Source: Heligmosomoides polygyrus polygyrus (Eukaryota > Nematoda > Chromadorea > Rhabditida > Heligmosomidae). From it: 64,000 nt of DNA. Within the stretch, counting starts at the first letter, position 1. Each line of letters begins with the position of its first letter. The stretch is taken from assembly GCA_947396885.1 (NCBI GenBank), contig OX377202.1, positions 18,724,001 to 18,788,000 on the forward strand. Direction: 5' to 3'. Of this stretch, positions 10,213 through 21,238 are shown one piece after another. Both the position numbers and the translations under genes were made by a program. The notes under the pieces are model-generated. The model was not told the origin of the DNA and did not search any database. It saw nothing but the letters and a program-made list of their open reading frames with translations.

Positions 10213-11671
10213 CAGATTGCCATCGGATGCTACTGCTGATCTTCTTTACGTTCAATCTGAGTCCAAAACACTCCAAGCGATCACACCAAGCTTGCACCTC
10301 TCGCTCGAGTTCACCTTTATTTTCGGTAGCGAGCATTACGTCATCAGCATAAAGCAGTGTCCAGGGGACTGGCTTCTGAAGATCTCGTGTAATGGCGTCC
10401 ATCACGACAACAAAAAGGAGTGGGGAAAGCGCAGAACCCTGGTGTACCCCGACAGAGATGGGGAACTCCATCGAGATTCCGGCTGCAGCTTGAACTCTAC
10501 TCTTTGGGCAAGAGTAGAGGATTCGCACCCACTCTATGAGCTCTTCAGGAACTCCATGTCGTCGCAGGGCGTACCATATCACTTCACGCGGTACGCGGTC
10601 AAAGGCCTTCTCCAAGTCGAGGAAGGCGATATGCACTGGCTTCTGTTTCTCGCGATGCTTCTCTAACAAGAGGCGGGCGGCATGTATGGCATCAATGGTG
10701 CCACAGCCAGCTACGAAACCGCACTGATTGCTGGAAAGCTGGACGATGTCACGAATTCGACCATCGACAATTCGCTCAAAGATCTTCATGCTGTGCGAGA
10801 GCAAGCGAATCGGACGGTAATTGGAGCAGTCTGCAGGACTGCCCTTCTTCTTCCAAATCGGAATCGTCGTGCTTTGGCGCCAACACTCAGGCACCTTCTT
10901 CTCCGCCACAACCTGGTTAAAGAACTTCGCCAACCACTCAGCAGGGTACCACAGCTTTGACTTCCACAGATCAGCTGCTACCTCGTCGGGCCCAGTCGCT
11001 TTGCCTGACCTCATCTTCCTCACAGCCGCTTCTGTCTCCTCCACGGTGATCTTGAGTACGGGACCGTGAACAGAAGCCACAGAAGGGATGGCCGGGTGAG
11101 GAAATTCCATAGTGGAAACTTCCTCGAAGTAATCACGCCATCGCTTAAGCGCCTTTTTGCGGTCTGTCAGAAGATGGCCGCTCTCATCATTGATGCCAAC
11201 GAACTTTTCAATATCCTCGGTTTGGCGATGGCGGCTCTTAGCAAGTCGGTATAGATACCGCTCCCCATCGCGTGACTCGAGCTTCTCGTTGACATCTTCA
11301 TAATGAGTGGCTTTTGCAACAGCCACGGCCTTCTTTGCAGCTTTCTTCGCTTCTTGGTACTTCCGCCAGTTATCGGCTGTCTTGTCGCTGAGAAACATGT
11401 GATAGAGCGACTTCTTCTCTCGAACTTTTGCTTTCACATCATCTGTCCACAGCCACGCCTGCTTTTCGACCTTGCGTCGTCCAGGCACCGTGATGCCGAG
11501 CTCCAACCTTGCAGCTTCACGTATCGCGTCGGCAGCCTTCTTCCAAGTTTCGTCGACAGTTGTGACTGTCGGTAGCCGCACGCGAGAAATCACAGCTGCT
11601 TCCTTCTCTGTCATTCGCCACCACTTGATTCTTTGTGCACCGCTCGACCTGCTTCTGCCTTGGAGGGGCAA
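10205..11671 (-). pseudogene. LINE family B: reverse transcriptase
   Basis: A frame of 488 residues. After a basic linker it shows KATGPDEVAADLW, NYRPIRLLSHSMKIFERI, QCGFVAGCGTIDAIHAA, IAFLDLEKAFDRVPRE, GVHQGSALSPLLF and TLLYADDVML (catalytic YADD). Just after GLRLNVKK about 30-40 codons are missing. The sequence jumps to the segment read as AVASDGNLMIEV in the next frame, so the thumb-proximal YLGS region is deleted. Confidence 0.9.
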
Positions 11672-12554
11672 TCTTTAGGGTGCAGATCAGCGGTCGGTGC
11701 TGTGGGGCGACCGTCTCATACGGCACGACCTTCGCATCTGTGACAAGACTTCGGTCGCGATCCTTCACAAGGACGAAATCTATCTGAGACTTGGAGCTCC
11801 CACTATAGTATGAGATGAGGTGGGAGTCGCGTTTACGAAATACGGTGTTTACTATGGTGAGGTTATGCGATTCCGCATATTCAAGGATACGCTCACCATC
11901 GGCGTTACGCGACCCGTAACCGAATCCACCATGACAGCTGTACCCGTCTTTCGTCGCGCCGATGTGCCCATTAAGGTCACCAGCGACTATGATGACATCT
12001 TTCGACGGCACCTCTGCTGTCTTCTCATCAAGCAGGCTCCAAAACTCTTCCTTGGCTTGATCCGAGCAGCCAGTCTGCGGAGCATACGCTGAGAAGAAGT
12101 GATAGAGTCGCTCCCTAGCGGCAACAACGATCTTCATCAATCGATCGTCAAAGCGTTCGACGCTTACAATCGAGTCACGAAATCGTTCGGAGACGATGAC
12201 TCCAACTCCACTGGTGGTCCTGGGACTTCCACATAGAACGGCCTTGAAGCCTCGTCCTATGTCCCTAGACTTGCGGCAGGACCACCTCGTCTCCTGCACC
12301 GCACAGAAATCAACTCTTCTACGCTCCAGTGCTTCAACCAACTCGCACGAGCGGCCCGTCAACGTACCCACATTCAGCGTTGCCACGCGGGTCCTGCTTA
12401 CGTTACGGGACTTTCGGACTAGCTTAGTTGCCCCCCGATGCCGCCCTCGCATCAGGGACCCTCGCATACTTCTCACACTCGCCGGGCTCTGCGAGTGCGC
12501 GTCGGCTCCCGCGGACGCCGTAGCACTATCTCGATACTCATGTAACGTCATCAA
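11640..12554 (-). pseudogene. LINE family B: endonuclease domain
   Basis: Starts at an ATG at 12554. Endonuclease/exonuclease/phosphatase-fold motifs are intact: TLNVGTLTG (Asn), CAVQETRW (Glu), FSAYAPQTGC (Tyr), IVAGDLNGHIGA (Asp-Asn), KSQIDFVLV (Asp) and VAPQHRPL (His). Near 11640-11660 the frame shifts before the reverse transcriptase. This could be a mutation or a natural junction, but I see no slippery site. Confidence 0.85.
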
Positions 12555-12708
12555 CCATGTGATGTGACATGGTCTTCGTAGGCCGGCCTGTCACAAGGGC
12601 CTGTCGCCTGCATTCGAGTGTCCGTGCTTAGCTTAGCTCGCAGAGCGAGCAGTTTCCAGTGGCACCACGTGGAGGAACGGACATCGCCACCTTTATTAAA
12701 GCATGACT

Positions 12709-13082
12709 ATTAAAAATTTAAATACGACTAAGTAGCTTTGAAGAACGTGCGTGTTATTTTAATGCTGTTTAGCTCCGAATTAACAACAGTGCAGCCTAAA
12801 AGGAAAAAAAACACTGTAGAAGTAAATGGTTACTTTGTACATGCAGTTACATGTTGTACCACTTTCCCGTGCCCTACCCATTACACCCGGGAAGCATTTG
12901 CGGTGCTCCAGCTACTTTTTTCATAATATTATTATATCCTGTATAGGGCGTAGAGGTGAACCAAAAGATAATCGAAAAGAAAAACGTGTAGCGTTAATAA
13001 ATCGCTGTCTGGTATGCGCCACGCATTCTATGCATTATGTTATCGGGCTATAAATGTCGTTTATGCTCAAAAAAATTTGCTA
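12709..13082. other. No recognised gene
   Basis: AT-rich, with only short frames. About 30 bp at 13012-13040 (ATGCGCCACGCATTC) is probably a scrap of the SINE family. Confidence 0.35.
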
Positions 13083-13290
13083 CAAGAAAGGAATGGCCAT
13101 GCCTCATAACAAGGGGTAATCTCCATTACTATCAATGACATGTCGCCCCAACGTCTTCACGAAGAATGGATGCCTTTCTTGAAGAACTCCAGTGGCTGTG
13201 ACTCGAAGAAGTTGGACACCCAAATTTCGACTTCGTCACGGTTTTTGAATTTTTCTCCGCCAAGGCGTGCTGCATCGAGCAGCAGTCCCG
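13083..13290 (-). pseudogene. mariner transposase C-terminal scrap
   Basis: Translating the minus strand gives GGEKFKNRDEVEIWVSNFF, then ESQPLEFFKKGI and RRWGD. This is the end of a mariner transposase (the usual pattern is EEV, FF-SKP-FY--GI, LP-RW). No catalytic residues remain. Confidence 0.6.
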
Positions 13291-13329
13291 GACAATTCCG
13301 GAACCCATTCATGGACCAAGGAGGGATGT

Positions 13330-13455
13330 AGGACTTGGTTTAAGTGCTTACCCGGAAAGTTAGCCGAACCAAGTCTTGTTTAAGGAATGTGTACGGGAGC
13401 CGGTACCTTCCTCTCTCCGCAAGGGCGAGCCTAAATGAATAAATAAATACTTAAG
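13330..13455 (+). repeat. Possible LINE 3' tail
   Basis: Non-coding sequence ending CTAAATGAATAAATAAATAC. Comparable (AAAT)-type ends close the CR1-like copies at 14690 and 61440. Confidence 0.3.
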
Positions 13456-13554
13456 ACTAAGTTAATTTTGGCGTGTAGCTACTAATTCTGATTTGTGCCA
13501 AAAGTAAACAAAAGCTAATTTTTCAATTCTCTTCTTCTTTTAGTAATATTATTC

Positions 13555-14657
13555 TACTCTATTCTTGACTATAAGAAACGTACGGATGTTATTTATTTTG
13601 ATTTTTCGAAAGCGTTCAATAAAGTTCCAATCACACATTTACTAAGAAAAATGAGAATGATTGGATTGCACCCCAGAACGGTCGAGTGGACTCAAGACTT
13701 CCTTTCACATAGGACGTACCAGGTAAAGATTGAGGGTCAGATCTCATTTGTGTTTAACGTTAATAGTGGCGTTCCTCAAGAAGATGTACATACTGTCCCC
13801 TCTTCTTTTCCTGATATATACTTAGGTAGAATGATAGAACGGTTCGGAGTGAGATTTAATATGTACGCTGATGATGTTAAGATATACAGTGCTGTAAAAT
13901 TGATGAGGATTATCAAAAAACCTCAAAAAGCTATCGATTTCATAAGTGAATGGGATGACCAGAGGGCTACCGCTCGTTGCAGAAAAATCTTGCTACCTTT
14001 GCATTGGAACAAAATCAGGGAATAGGCCGCAATCCCATAGTCTTCGTGACACTGAGGTTAAATTGGTAGGGATGTGCGAGTTTTAGGCTTCATGATAACT
14101 ACCAGTTTGGACTTCAGTAAACATTATAAGATGTTGGTAAACAAGGCGAATAATCCAATCTATAATCTTTTCAAAATTCTGAAATCCAGTGATCCCTAAC
14201 TGTTGCTGCGTGCCTATAAAATTAGTTATGAGCTGCTACGGAACGGATTACTTCCATATCCCCGGAGGAAATGACAGGTCTAAAGTTCTTGGTCTCTCAC
14301 CACTTTCCAAAAGGAGGAAACTAGCTGACCTCTTAATGATTTACAAATTCTCACAGGGAAATTATCCAATAACAGACCCAATAACATTTTTTGGTCATCC
14401 ACTGTCGAGAAGTAGAAGTGGAAAAGCAATACTGTACGTCTCGGTTGCTATTACACGTATTGGATCATGTTTCATGACTTACAGGTGTCTGAATGTGATG
14501 ATACTAGCCAAAAGTGACAACCTTCTCGGCATGTCGAAAAGTGCATTTAAATCGTTCGTTTCGATCCGCCTTGATCCTGTCATTTTTTTAAGTTTCATTT
14601 CGTACGGGATATTTGCATTGTATAACGTATTGTTGCGTGTGTAATACATGTTTCTAA

Positions 14658-14688
<31 letters not shown>

Positions 14689-14690
14689 AA
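13555..14690 (+). mobile_element. CR1/jockey-like LINE, 5'-truncated
   Basis: Begins within the reverse transcriptase and runs to an (AAAT)n tail at about 14658-14690. The C-terminal region (KRRKLADLLMIYKFSQGN, RSRSGKAILYV) is shared with a second copy at 61440-61830 on the opposite strand. Confidence 0.8.
13570..14600 (+). pseudogene. CR1/jockey-like reverse transcriptase, decayed
   Basis: Motifs in order: VIYFDFSKAFNKVP, MIGLHPRTVEWTQDFLS, NSGVPQE in place of the usual SGVPQGSVLGP, FNMYADDVKIYS (catalytic YADD), then a deleted or shifted segment, LADLLMIYKF, and ITRIGSCFMTYRCLNV with SKSAFKSF. At least two frame changes and several stops are present. Confidence 0.8.
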
Positions 14691-14784
14691 TTCAGCAACA
14701 ACTTTCATTCTTATAACAAGGCAAACAATTGTGCCACAAGAGCTGAAAGTTTCAAAAACTAGTCCAATTGGACGCTGGAAGCAG

Positions 14785-15438
14785 GAACTGGCTTCATGAA
14801 AGCAGGCGGTTTATCCAGCGCAGGCGGTTTTTACCTCGACGGCCACTTACCCGCTACTTTCCTTGAACCTACCTCTATTTTCTAATTCATGACGGCCAAG
14901 CCGAGGGTTCTGCTCCACTGCCAATTTCGAACCAACCCTATCTGCTGGTCCGTTGCCAGTTCTGAGCTGGCCGCTTGCTAAGCGTATCAGATAGCAGCGA
15001 AACCAAGCAGTCACATTTGCTGCTGGGAAGTCGCTGCCACCGACACTGGCAGCATTGTAGTTAAAAGAAATGAAGTGAAATATGAGGTAGGGGAGGGGGA
15101 GGGATAGCGGGGAGAGGGATGGAAACCAGTAGCATAGTAGGTAGTAGAGAAGCAATGGTAAAATAAGCCCTAACCTGGCTAATAATGGGTGTCATCCAGC
15201 ACAGTAGCCTCCATAGACAACATATGCCAAGGGAGACTAAGGTGGCGGACGGGCATAGTCTACCCACGCAAATCGTAAATTGGTTTGCATGGTGGATTTG
15301 CAATACGATTTGCATGGTAGCATTTACCTCGACACTTACCTCCTATTTTTCCCTCCATGTATTCACGAATCGCGCGTAAGTGGGAGCGGGGGTAAATTTT
15401 GCACATTCCCGCCGGTAAATCGTTCATGAATCCGGCCG
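14785..15438 (-). mobile_element. Foldback element FB1, second copy
   Basis: Related to 17659-18619 in inverted orientation. It shares the TIR end CGTTCATGAATCCGGCC, the GTCGAGGTAA(G/A)TG motif, the CCGACACTGGCAGCATTG region, and the CACGCAAATCGTAA palindrome near 15270. It encodes no transposase. The left end is diverged and its position is approximate. Confidence 0.65.
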
Positions 15439-15589
15439 CAGTAGATCAGTCATGCTAATGTCGTTGGAACTTTACGGCTTTGTTTTTAAGTCGAGTGCAG
15501 GAGTGCTCTCAGATTTCCGGAAGTGTCATTACATTCCCGATCCTGATTTGGAATCGGAGCACTTGCTGAAACTCTAGCTTTTCGCCTTA

Positions 15590-15672
15590 TCATTTACGCT
15601 CAAATTTCATTGAAGGAGGAGACTTGGTTGTTGGTTGCCACCGGTCATTCTTAATAACACTCGAAGAGAAAT
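15590..15672 (-). CDS. Candidate terminal exon of an unidentified host gene
   Basis: Opens after the acceptor GATTTCAG, continues the split codon of the upstream exon, and codes for DFSSSVIKNDRWQPTTKS plus 9 more residues. It then stops at TGA, with TAA directly after. The intron to the next exon would be 117 bp. I do not recognise the protein. The support is reading frame, acceptor quality and phase only. Confidence 0.32.
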
Positions 15673-15789
15673 CTGAAATCTGAAAAAAAGGCTTCTTATC
15701 GCAATGACCCTTTGCAAACACCGAGACCATTCTCGACCGTTTATGTTTCTCCTTATTCAGTATACGTTTTCAATACGATTCCAATGTAC

Positions 15790-15883
15790 CGTAAGTGAGA
15801 TCAAACAAATTTTCCAGGGAAAGTGAACAAGTGGAGCTATCAGGAAGAATTCTGCTGCCAATGATGTTCCCTTCAAAGGTTTT
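15790..15883 (-). CDS. Candidate internal exon of the same unidentified gene
   Basis: Follows a strong nematode-type acceptor (TATATTTTTCAG) and is open for 31 codons, including KTFEGNIIGSRILPDSS and SLENLFDLTY. It ends at a weaker donor (ACG|GTACAT). A segment like SLENLFDLTY appears near the start of some dipeptidyl-peptidase-type ectodomains, but the match is too short to name the gene. Confidence 0.32.
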
Positions 15884-16009
15884 CTGAAAAATATAGGTTG
15901 CCTTGCATCAAGGCAAGGACTAATTGTAAGGCGGAGCACCTCCAGGGGCGGAAACGAGGTTGCGATAGAATTATGAGGCGCTTAATGAAGCAATTATGTC
16001 AGCAACCTG

Positions 16010-16309
16010 GATGAGGATGAGGGATGAGGATGAGGGACGGCGTTACTCAATCCCTTTTGGGATGCGCTAGCACATTCTACTTCTACGGGATATCGTGGAG
16101 GCGATATGAATGCGTATTTGGCCATACAATGACTGGCGGTGGCCAGCCGATGAACAAGTTAGCGCTCTATCCTTTCCAGACACGTCTGGTACCAATTTGC
16201 CGACCCCGGAGGGATGGAAGGCTTGGTTGGCCCGGGTGTGAAATCCAAGAAACCTGATATCGGGTGCGCGCAACAGCCGGCGCCTCCTCCGACTGCGCTA
16301 CCCGCGCCC
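16010..16309 (-). mobile_element. tRNA-headed SINE, minus strand, full length
   Basis: Runs from a tail of (GAGGAT)-type repeats at 16010 to the head complement GACTGCGCTACCCGCGCC at 16309. It lies between two candidate exons of the minus-strand gene. Confidence 0.85.
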
Positions 16310-16345
16310 GTCAGCAACCTACGATCAATAAAAATGCATTGAAAA

Positions 16346-16440
16346 AATGAAGGGTAAAATGAGGACTCACTTTAAGTTTTTGGGGACGCGCTTCCACATT
16401 GAAGGGATATTGTGAAGCAATTTGAATGCATTACGAATGT
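16346..16440 (-). mobile_element. SINE 3' fragment, degenerate
   Basis: Retains TTTTGGGGACGCGCTTCCAC and CAATTTGAATGCATTACG, the 3' third of the SINE family on the minus strand. Confidence 0.45.
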
Positions 16441-16448
16441 ATAGCGAA

Positions 16449-16713
16449 TAAAGAATAAAGAACGGTGCTAACCAATCCGCTCTTCATTTCTACGGGATGT
16501 CGTTGAGGCACTCTGAGTGCCCACTTGGAGTAATTAACGACTTGGGCTGGTCAGTCGATGAAGAATTCAGTGTAATATCCTTCTTAATCAAACCTGGTAG
16601 CAATTCAGCAAAACGAGCTTTAGAACGCTTAGTATACCAGGGAAAAACCCGAACTGCGAACTTGAAACCAAGGTCACAGGACAATCGACACCTCCTCTGC
16701 GCTACTATGCGCC
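16449..16713 (-). mobile_element. tRNA-headed SINE, degenerate, minus strand
   Basis: Collinear with the family from an AATAAAGAACGG tail to CACCTCCTCTGCGCTAC at the head. About 35 bp near 16610-16645 do not match the family. Confidence 0.6.
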
Positions 16714-16726
16714 TTGCCCTTGTTAC

Positions 16727-16833
16727 ATTCTCCATATTGAATTCGCCAATGACAACTATATTTACAACTACTCTATGATAGATGACTCTGGCATTTTTGA
16801 TGAAACGCATGGTGTCAAGCCTGTACTGGATAT
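16727..16833 (-). CDS. Possible further upstream exon of the 15.6-15.9 kb candidate gene
   Basis: Lies between the acceptor TTTTCTATAG and the donor AAT|GTAACA and codes for 35 residues, including DTMRFIKNARVIYHRVVV. It ends in phase 0, as the next candidate exon requires. The intervening 840 bp holds two minus-strand SINEs and a fragment. Phase agreement alone has a one-in-three chance of being accidental. Confidence 0.22.
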
Positions 16834-16989
16834 CTATAGAAAAACTCTATTTGAATCTATTTGAATGCGGTTTGGGTTTCCCGATTTGCTTCCGTGGTTA
16901 TAACAAGCATTTCGTACATATGAATAAAAACATCGTAAGCTCTGATTTTGTACGTTAGAAGAGTCATTCGAAAAACACATTGTTCGTGT

Positions 16990-17600
16990 AAACACTTCCT
17001 TTTCCGCTCCCAGATCTACCATCAGCGGAGTGCCCCAAGGGGTGTCCTTTCCCCTATTTTTTTCAACATTTACACGTATGATTTACTCAAACTTCTTAGC
17101 GAGAGTGATGTTGCGTTTTGTGTATTTCCTGACGATCTCAGAATCTATAAGCCAGTATCTAGTGCCGATGACATAGACGTTCTTCAGAAAGCGGTTACCA
17201 GTGTCTATCAATGGTCATTGGATTGGAACCTCCCTTTGTCTGAGGAAAAATCACGAGTATTCCAGTTAGGCAATAGAAACAAGAGGGATCGATACACTAT
17301 TGACGGAACTTCGCTTAAATGTGTAAGTGAACTGCTGGACCTAGAGTTTCTTGTTCTCAATTTCGATAAGCATTTCACTATGATAGCCAACAAAGCTGCT
17401 CAAGTAATGTTAATTTGTTTGGAGCATTATCAACTAAGGATACCAATGTGTTTCTTCAAGTGTACAAAATATATGTCAGGCCTATATTGGATTATGGACT
17501 CCTGTTTTTAAACCACATAAAACGAAGACAATTGCTTTGCTAGAAAGAGTTCAGAATAGCTTCGCAAGGAAGCTCATGGTATATGACCGAATTTTTTCGC
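16990..17600 (+). pseudogene. CR1/jockey-like reverse transcriptase fragment
   Basis: Includes GVLSPIFFNIYTYDLLKLL, VAFCVFPDDLRIYKPVSS (FPDD where FADD is expected, so one catalytic neighbour is changed), SLDWNLPLSEEKSRVFQLG, NFDKHFTMIANKAAQ, and in other frames ILDYGTPVFKPHKTKT and ALLERVQNSFARKLM. Frameshifts after about 17350 break it. Confidence 0.85.
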
Positions 17601-17614
17601 GTATGGAGAAGAAA

Positions 17615-18863
17615 GGGGCGCGTGTAGCGCAGTCGGAGGAGGCGCGACTGTCGCATACATCCGATACCAGGGCCCGGATTCATGAACGATTTACCGGCGG
17701 GTAAGTGCAAAATTTACCCCCACTCCCCACTTACGCGCGATTCATGAACGCGCGGCGGGAAAAATCCGAGGTAAGTGTCGAGGTAAATGCTACCCCGTCA
17801 GCGCGTCGGGGAACATTTACCTCCAAGGCGAGGGCTTTGCTCCGCGGCCAATTTCTGACCCAATGCATTCCTCCGCTGGCCCTTAGCCAGCTCTGAGCTG
17901 GCCGCCAGCCGCAAATTCAATGTCTGGCAGGGGCGCTTAGTTGCCGTCGCCATGCGCACGTCTTTCCCCGCACTTCGGTGAGTGGTTTACCTTTTGTTTT
18001 CCTCTATTAGGCTTCCATTCCATGATTTTTTGGGCTCTGTGGACCATGGCAGCCCACAATGCCACTTATTTTTAAGTGAATTGCTTCCTTTGGTGACATT
18101 GTGGGTCAGCTTGGGCCACCATGAGCATAGTCCACCACGCAAATCGTAATTTACGATTTGCGTGGGTGGACTATGCCCGTCCGCCACCTTAGCCTTCCTT
18201 GGCATATGTTTTCTATGGAGGCTACTGTAGTGGATGGCACCCATTATTAGTCATGTAGGCCCACATTCACCATTGTTTCTCTACTACCTGCTATGTTACT
18301 AGTTTCCACCCCTCCACCTCCCTTCCCCCTTGTCCAACCCCACATTTCACATTTTATTTCCCCTAAATACGATGCTGCTAGTGTCGGTGGCAGCGATGTC
18401 CCAGCAGCAAGTGTGACTGCTTGGTATAGCTGTTAGCTGATGCCAGCGGGCCAGCGGAGGCATGCACATTGGGTCAGAAAATGGCCGCGGAGCAAAACCC
18501 TCGCCTTGGCCGTCATGAATCTGAAAACGGAGGTAAGTTCGGGGAAAGTGGAGGGTAAATGACCGTCGAGGTAAGTGGGGCTAGAATTTACCCCCGGCCG
18601 CGTTCATGAATCCGGCCCCAGGTTCCTGGTTCGGATTTCCCGCCCAGGCCAACCAAGCCTTACAGCCCTCCGGGGTCGGTGAATTGGTACCAGACGTGTC
18701 TGGGAAGGATAAAGCGCTGACTTGTTCATCGGCTGGCCACCACAGTTCATTGTATGGCCAAATACGCACTCATGTCGCCTCCACGACATCCCGTAGAAGT
18801 AGAATGCGCTGGCGCATCCCAGAAGGGATTGAGTAACGCCGTCCTTTATCCTTTTTTATCCTT
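17615..18863 (+). mobile_element. tRNA-headed SINE split by a foldback element
   Basis: The head (17615-17658, GCGCGTGTAGCGCAGTCGG) and the rest of the SINE (18620-18863) are collinear around the insertion. Left and right pieces rejoin at CCGATACCAG/GTTCCTGG. The SINE is flanked by its own target duplication from the host LINE. Confidence 0.88.
17659..18619. mobile_element. Foldback element FB1 with about 300-bp inverted arms
   Basis: Both ends read GGSCCGGATTCATGAACG inverted. The arms share GGTAAGTG, GTCGAGGTAA, GAGGGCTTTGCTCCGCGG (as ...GCGGAGCAAAACCCTC in the right arm) and CATTGGGTCAGAAA. The centre has a palindrome CGTAATTTACG around 18145-18160. At most 4 bp (CCAG) are duplicated at the insertion. 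There is no coding capacity, so it is non-autonomous. Confidence 0.82.
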
Positions 18864-19379
18864 TATGGAGAAAAATCTCAATTTTGGATTGCCCACTCTG
18901 TCTATTTGAAGAAAGCGTAACGACCTCCTCCTTTTTCACAAAATCGTTCGTCGGGAAACTGGCATCAAACTCGAGGATCTTGTGACTGTGAGAGCAACAA
19001 ACACTCGAGGTGGTCCAATTAATTATTATTCTGGTACTGCTACATAGACTAAATTGTAGACGTTTCTTTTTTACTCACAGGGCACATTCCTCGTTTGAGA
19101 AGCTTCGCAAGAAGCACGATCTACCACGGAGCTGCAATGCCTTTAAGGCATCAAACTACATCTCAGGCTATAATACCGTCGCAGCCTTAAATGTCGTCTG
19201 AAGACTCGGTCGCTGATTTTTATTTTCCTTTCTTTTTTAGGTTCGCTTAGTAGTTGCTTCTTCTACTGCTTATTTGGCGCTTATTAATAGATAATTTGCG
19301 GTCGGTGTCCTTACGATAGTTGGTTGTTCACGCGACATTTTTCGTGTAATAAATATGATATAATAAAAAATTAAAATTA

Positions 19380-19670
19380 CAGGGCGCGTGGAGCGCAGTC
19401 GGAGGAGGTGCCGGCTATTGCCTGCACCCGATACCAGGTTCTTGGTTCAGATTTCCCGCCTAGGCCAACCAAGCCTTTCACCCCTCCGGGGTCGGTGAAT
19501 TGATACCAGACTTGTCTGGGAAGGACAGAGTGCTGAATTGTTCATCGGCTGGCTCGCAAGTCATTGTATGGCCAAATACGCATTCAACTCGCCTCCACGA
19601 CATTCCATAGAAGTAGAATGCGTGGCGCATCCCAAAGGGAATTGAATAACGCCGTCCTTTATCCTTATCC
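19380..19670 (+). mobile_element. tRNA-headed SINE, full length, 8-bp target duplication
   Basis: Flanked by TAAAATTA at 19372-19379 and 19671-19678. Head GGCGCGTGGAGCGCAGTCGG; tail CCGTCCTTTATCCTTATCC. One of the best copies for defining the family ends. Confidence 0.92.
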
Positions 19671-19920
19671 TAAAATTAGAGCAACGTTAATGATTTTCGG
19701 ATAGCGTTTAGAACTTCGCTACAGGAAGACATGCGGTTGTAAATAACGCTTTTTCCTAGAGAGCTCAAGCATCTTCAGGCGAACGTAGAGCAGCAAAATC
19801 CGATGTTATTGTTGGACTGGCCTAATATAAACCAGCTATGAATTCAAACAGTCTCGAAGACGCCTACTTGATTCAGATGGTCACATTTTACTACCCTAAA
19901 TTAGGAGCAGTGAATAACAT

Positions 19921-20218
19921 AGGGTGCGTTGTGACGCAGTCGGAGGAGGCACCGGCTGTCGCGTGCACCTGATTGAAGGTGGTTCGTGTTTCGGGCTTCA
20001 CGCGCAATCCAGCCATGCCTTCTATCATTACCTGGTCTGTGAATTGCAACCAGACTTGTCTTATAAGTGTAAAGTGCTCACTTGTTCATCGGCTGGCATC
20101 CGCAAGTTGTTGTTGTACAGGCCAAATACGCCTAATATTGATATTGCTTCCAGGACATCCCGTAGAAATAGAATGCGTGGCGCATCATAATAGAAACTGA
20201 CTAACGCCATCTTTCATC
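19921..20218 (+). mobile_element. tRNA-headed SINE, plus strand, diverged
   Basis: Head GGGTGCGTTGTGACGCAGTC. The middle is rearranged around 19970-20020. The 3' part is normal (GTAGAAATAGAATGCGTGGC, then CCATCTTTCATCCC). Confidence 0.75.
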
Positions 20219-21238
20219 CCTTTTCCCAATTGCTTGTAATTGAAGAACATAAAAAGAAAGCCTATGTACAGATGAGCTAATCCTTCCTTCCTTCCGCGCA
20301 AAATCAATGGTCAATTTTAGATGTTCACATCTTATCAGCGTTCTTCACCTCTAGTCCCTTCTAGTGGCCGGCGGACAGAAGAGTATGCCGTATCAATGGC
20401 TAAGTTATATCGATTTTTGATACGTGTCGGGAAGGCGCACCGCTGGGTGCGGGAACGCGCCGTTGCTCCTAACGTAATCGCGGTAGCCAATCGTGTGCCT
20501 TTCATGTGCGGCAAAGCCTGGCTGGCGCGGATATGCTAGGATGGGCATCATGTATTCGCACCCCTGCGGTGTCTTCGCGAGAAGTTCCCAATGTTTATTC
20601 AGAAATGGCAGTTTAAAGAGGAATGATGATGGACTACTCAACAAGCACAGCGCACCGATGGATCAATCAATGCCGATTACCATTATCAACATCTGGCCAG
20701 TAGTCAGAAGGTTGCAAAAGGTTGACTTGGCTGGTGCTTCCTACAGCATTGAGCAACCGACATTCAGAGTTCGTCGGAAAAACACCCCCTTACCCTATAA
20801 AACGCCCTTGCAGTCTGCAGAATGCAGTTGAAGAAGTGCACACTACTTGGGAAGAATGGCGAACCACTGCACTTTCCATGAAAACGACTGCATACAACGC
20901 TCCTAATTCCGTCGCTGAGGAACGACCTTTTCAGACGCAGTCATGTCCCTCATTAGCGATTGTCAGAGCTGATGCAAAGAAGCCTCTGCCCTTGCTGCAA
21001 CTACGCATGCACCTACCACGTTGGTGCGGTACTAATGCTGCCCGATTTTAGGCAGCACATTCATATTAAAGTATTTTCGCTGGACAGCAAGTGCGACCGG
21101 ATGCCACGGCTATAAATTCACCGGCAGTCGCCCATAGTTAAGCAGAAAGAAAGACCAGCTGGCATGTGTTGCAGTGTCAAAGGCACCCTTCCCCGTGGCT
21201 GACAACGAGACCTATGGATTAACTGGCTTATTTATTTG
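20219..21238. other. No gene recognised
   Basis: Holds a 79-codon minus frame (20405-20644, with AKTPQGCEYMMPILAYPRQP) and a 109-codon plus frame (20722-21051). Both are protein-like in places, but neither shows a family I know or a clean splice context. Confidence 0.35.

Larger units (their letters stand above)
9658..12691 (-). mobile_element. RTE-like LINE, family B, complete insertion of 3,034 bp
   Basis: Exactly flanked by the 17-bp direct repeat TTTATTAAAGCATGACT at 9641-9657 and 12692-12708, so both ends of the insertion are known. On the minus strand it starts GGTGGCGATGTCCG and ends in a (GAA)n tail. It encodes endonuclease, reverse transcriptase and a C-terminal domain, in three different frames. 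There is no gag-like first ORF, as usual for RTE elements. Confidence 0.92.
16930..19240 (+). mobile_element. CR1/jockey-like LINE relic interrupted by a SINE
   Basis: Reverse transcriptase sequence runs from 16930 to 17614 and resumes after 18863. There the C-terminal pattern RRFFFTHRAHSSFEKLRKKH continues to about 19200. The gap is filled by a SINE that itself contains a foldback element. A TATGGAGAA(G)AAA duplication (17602-17614 and 18864-18875) marks the SINE insertion. Confidence 0.82.
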
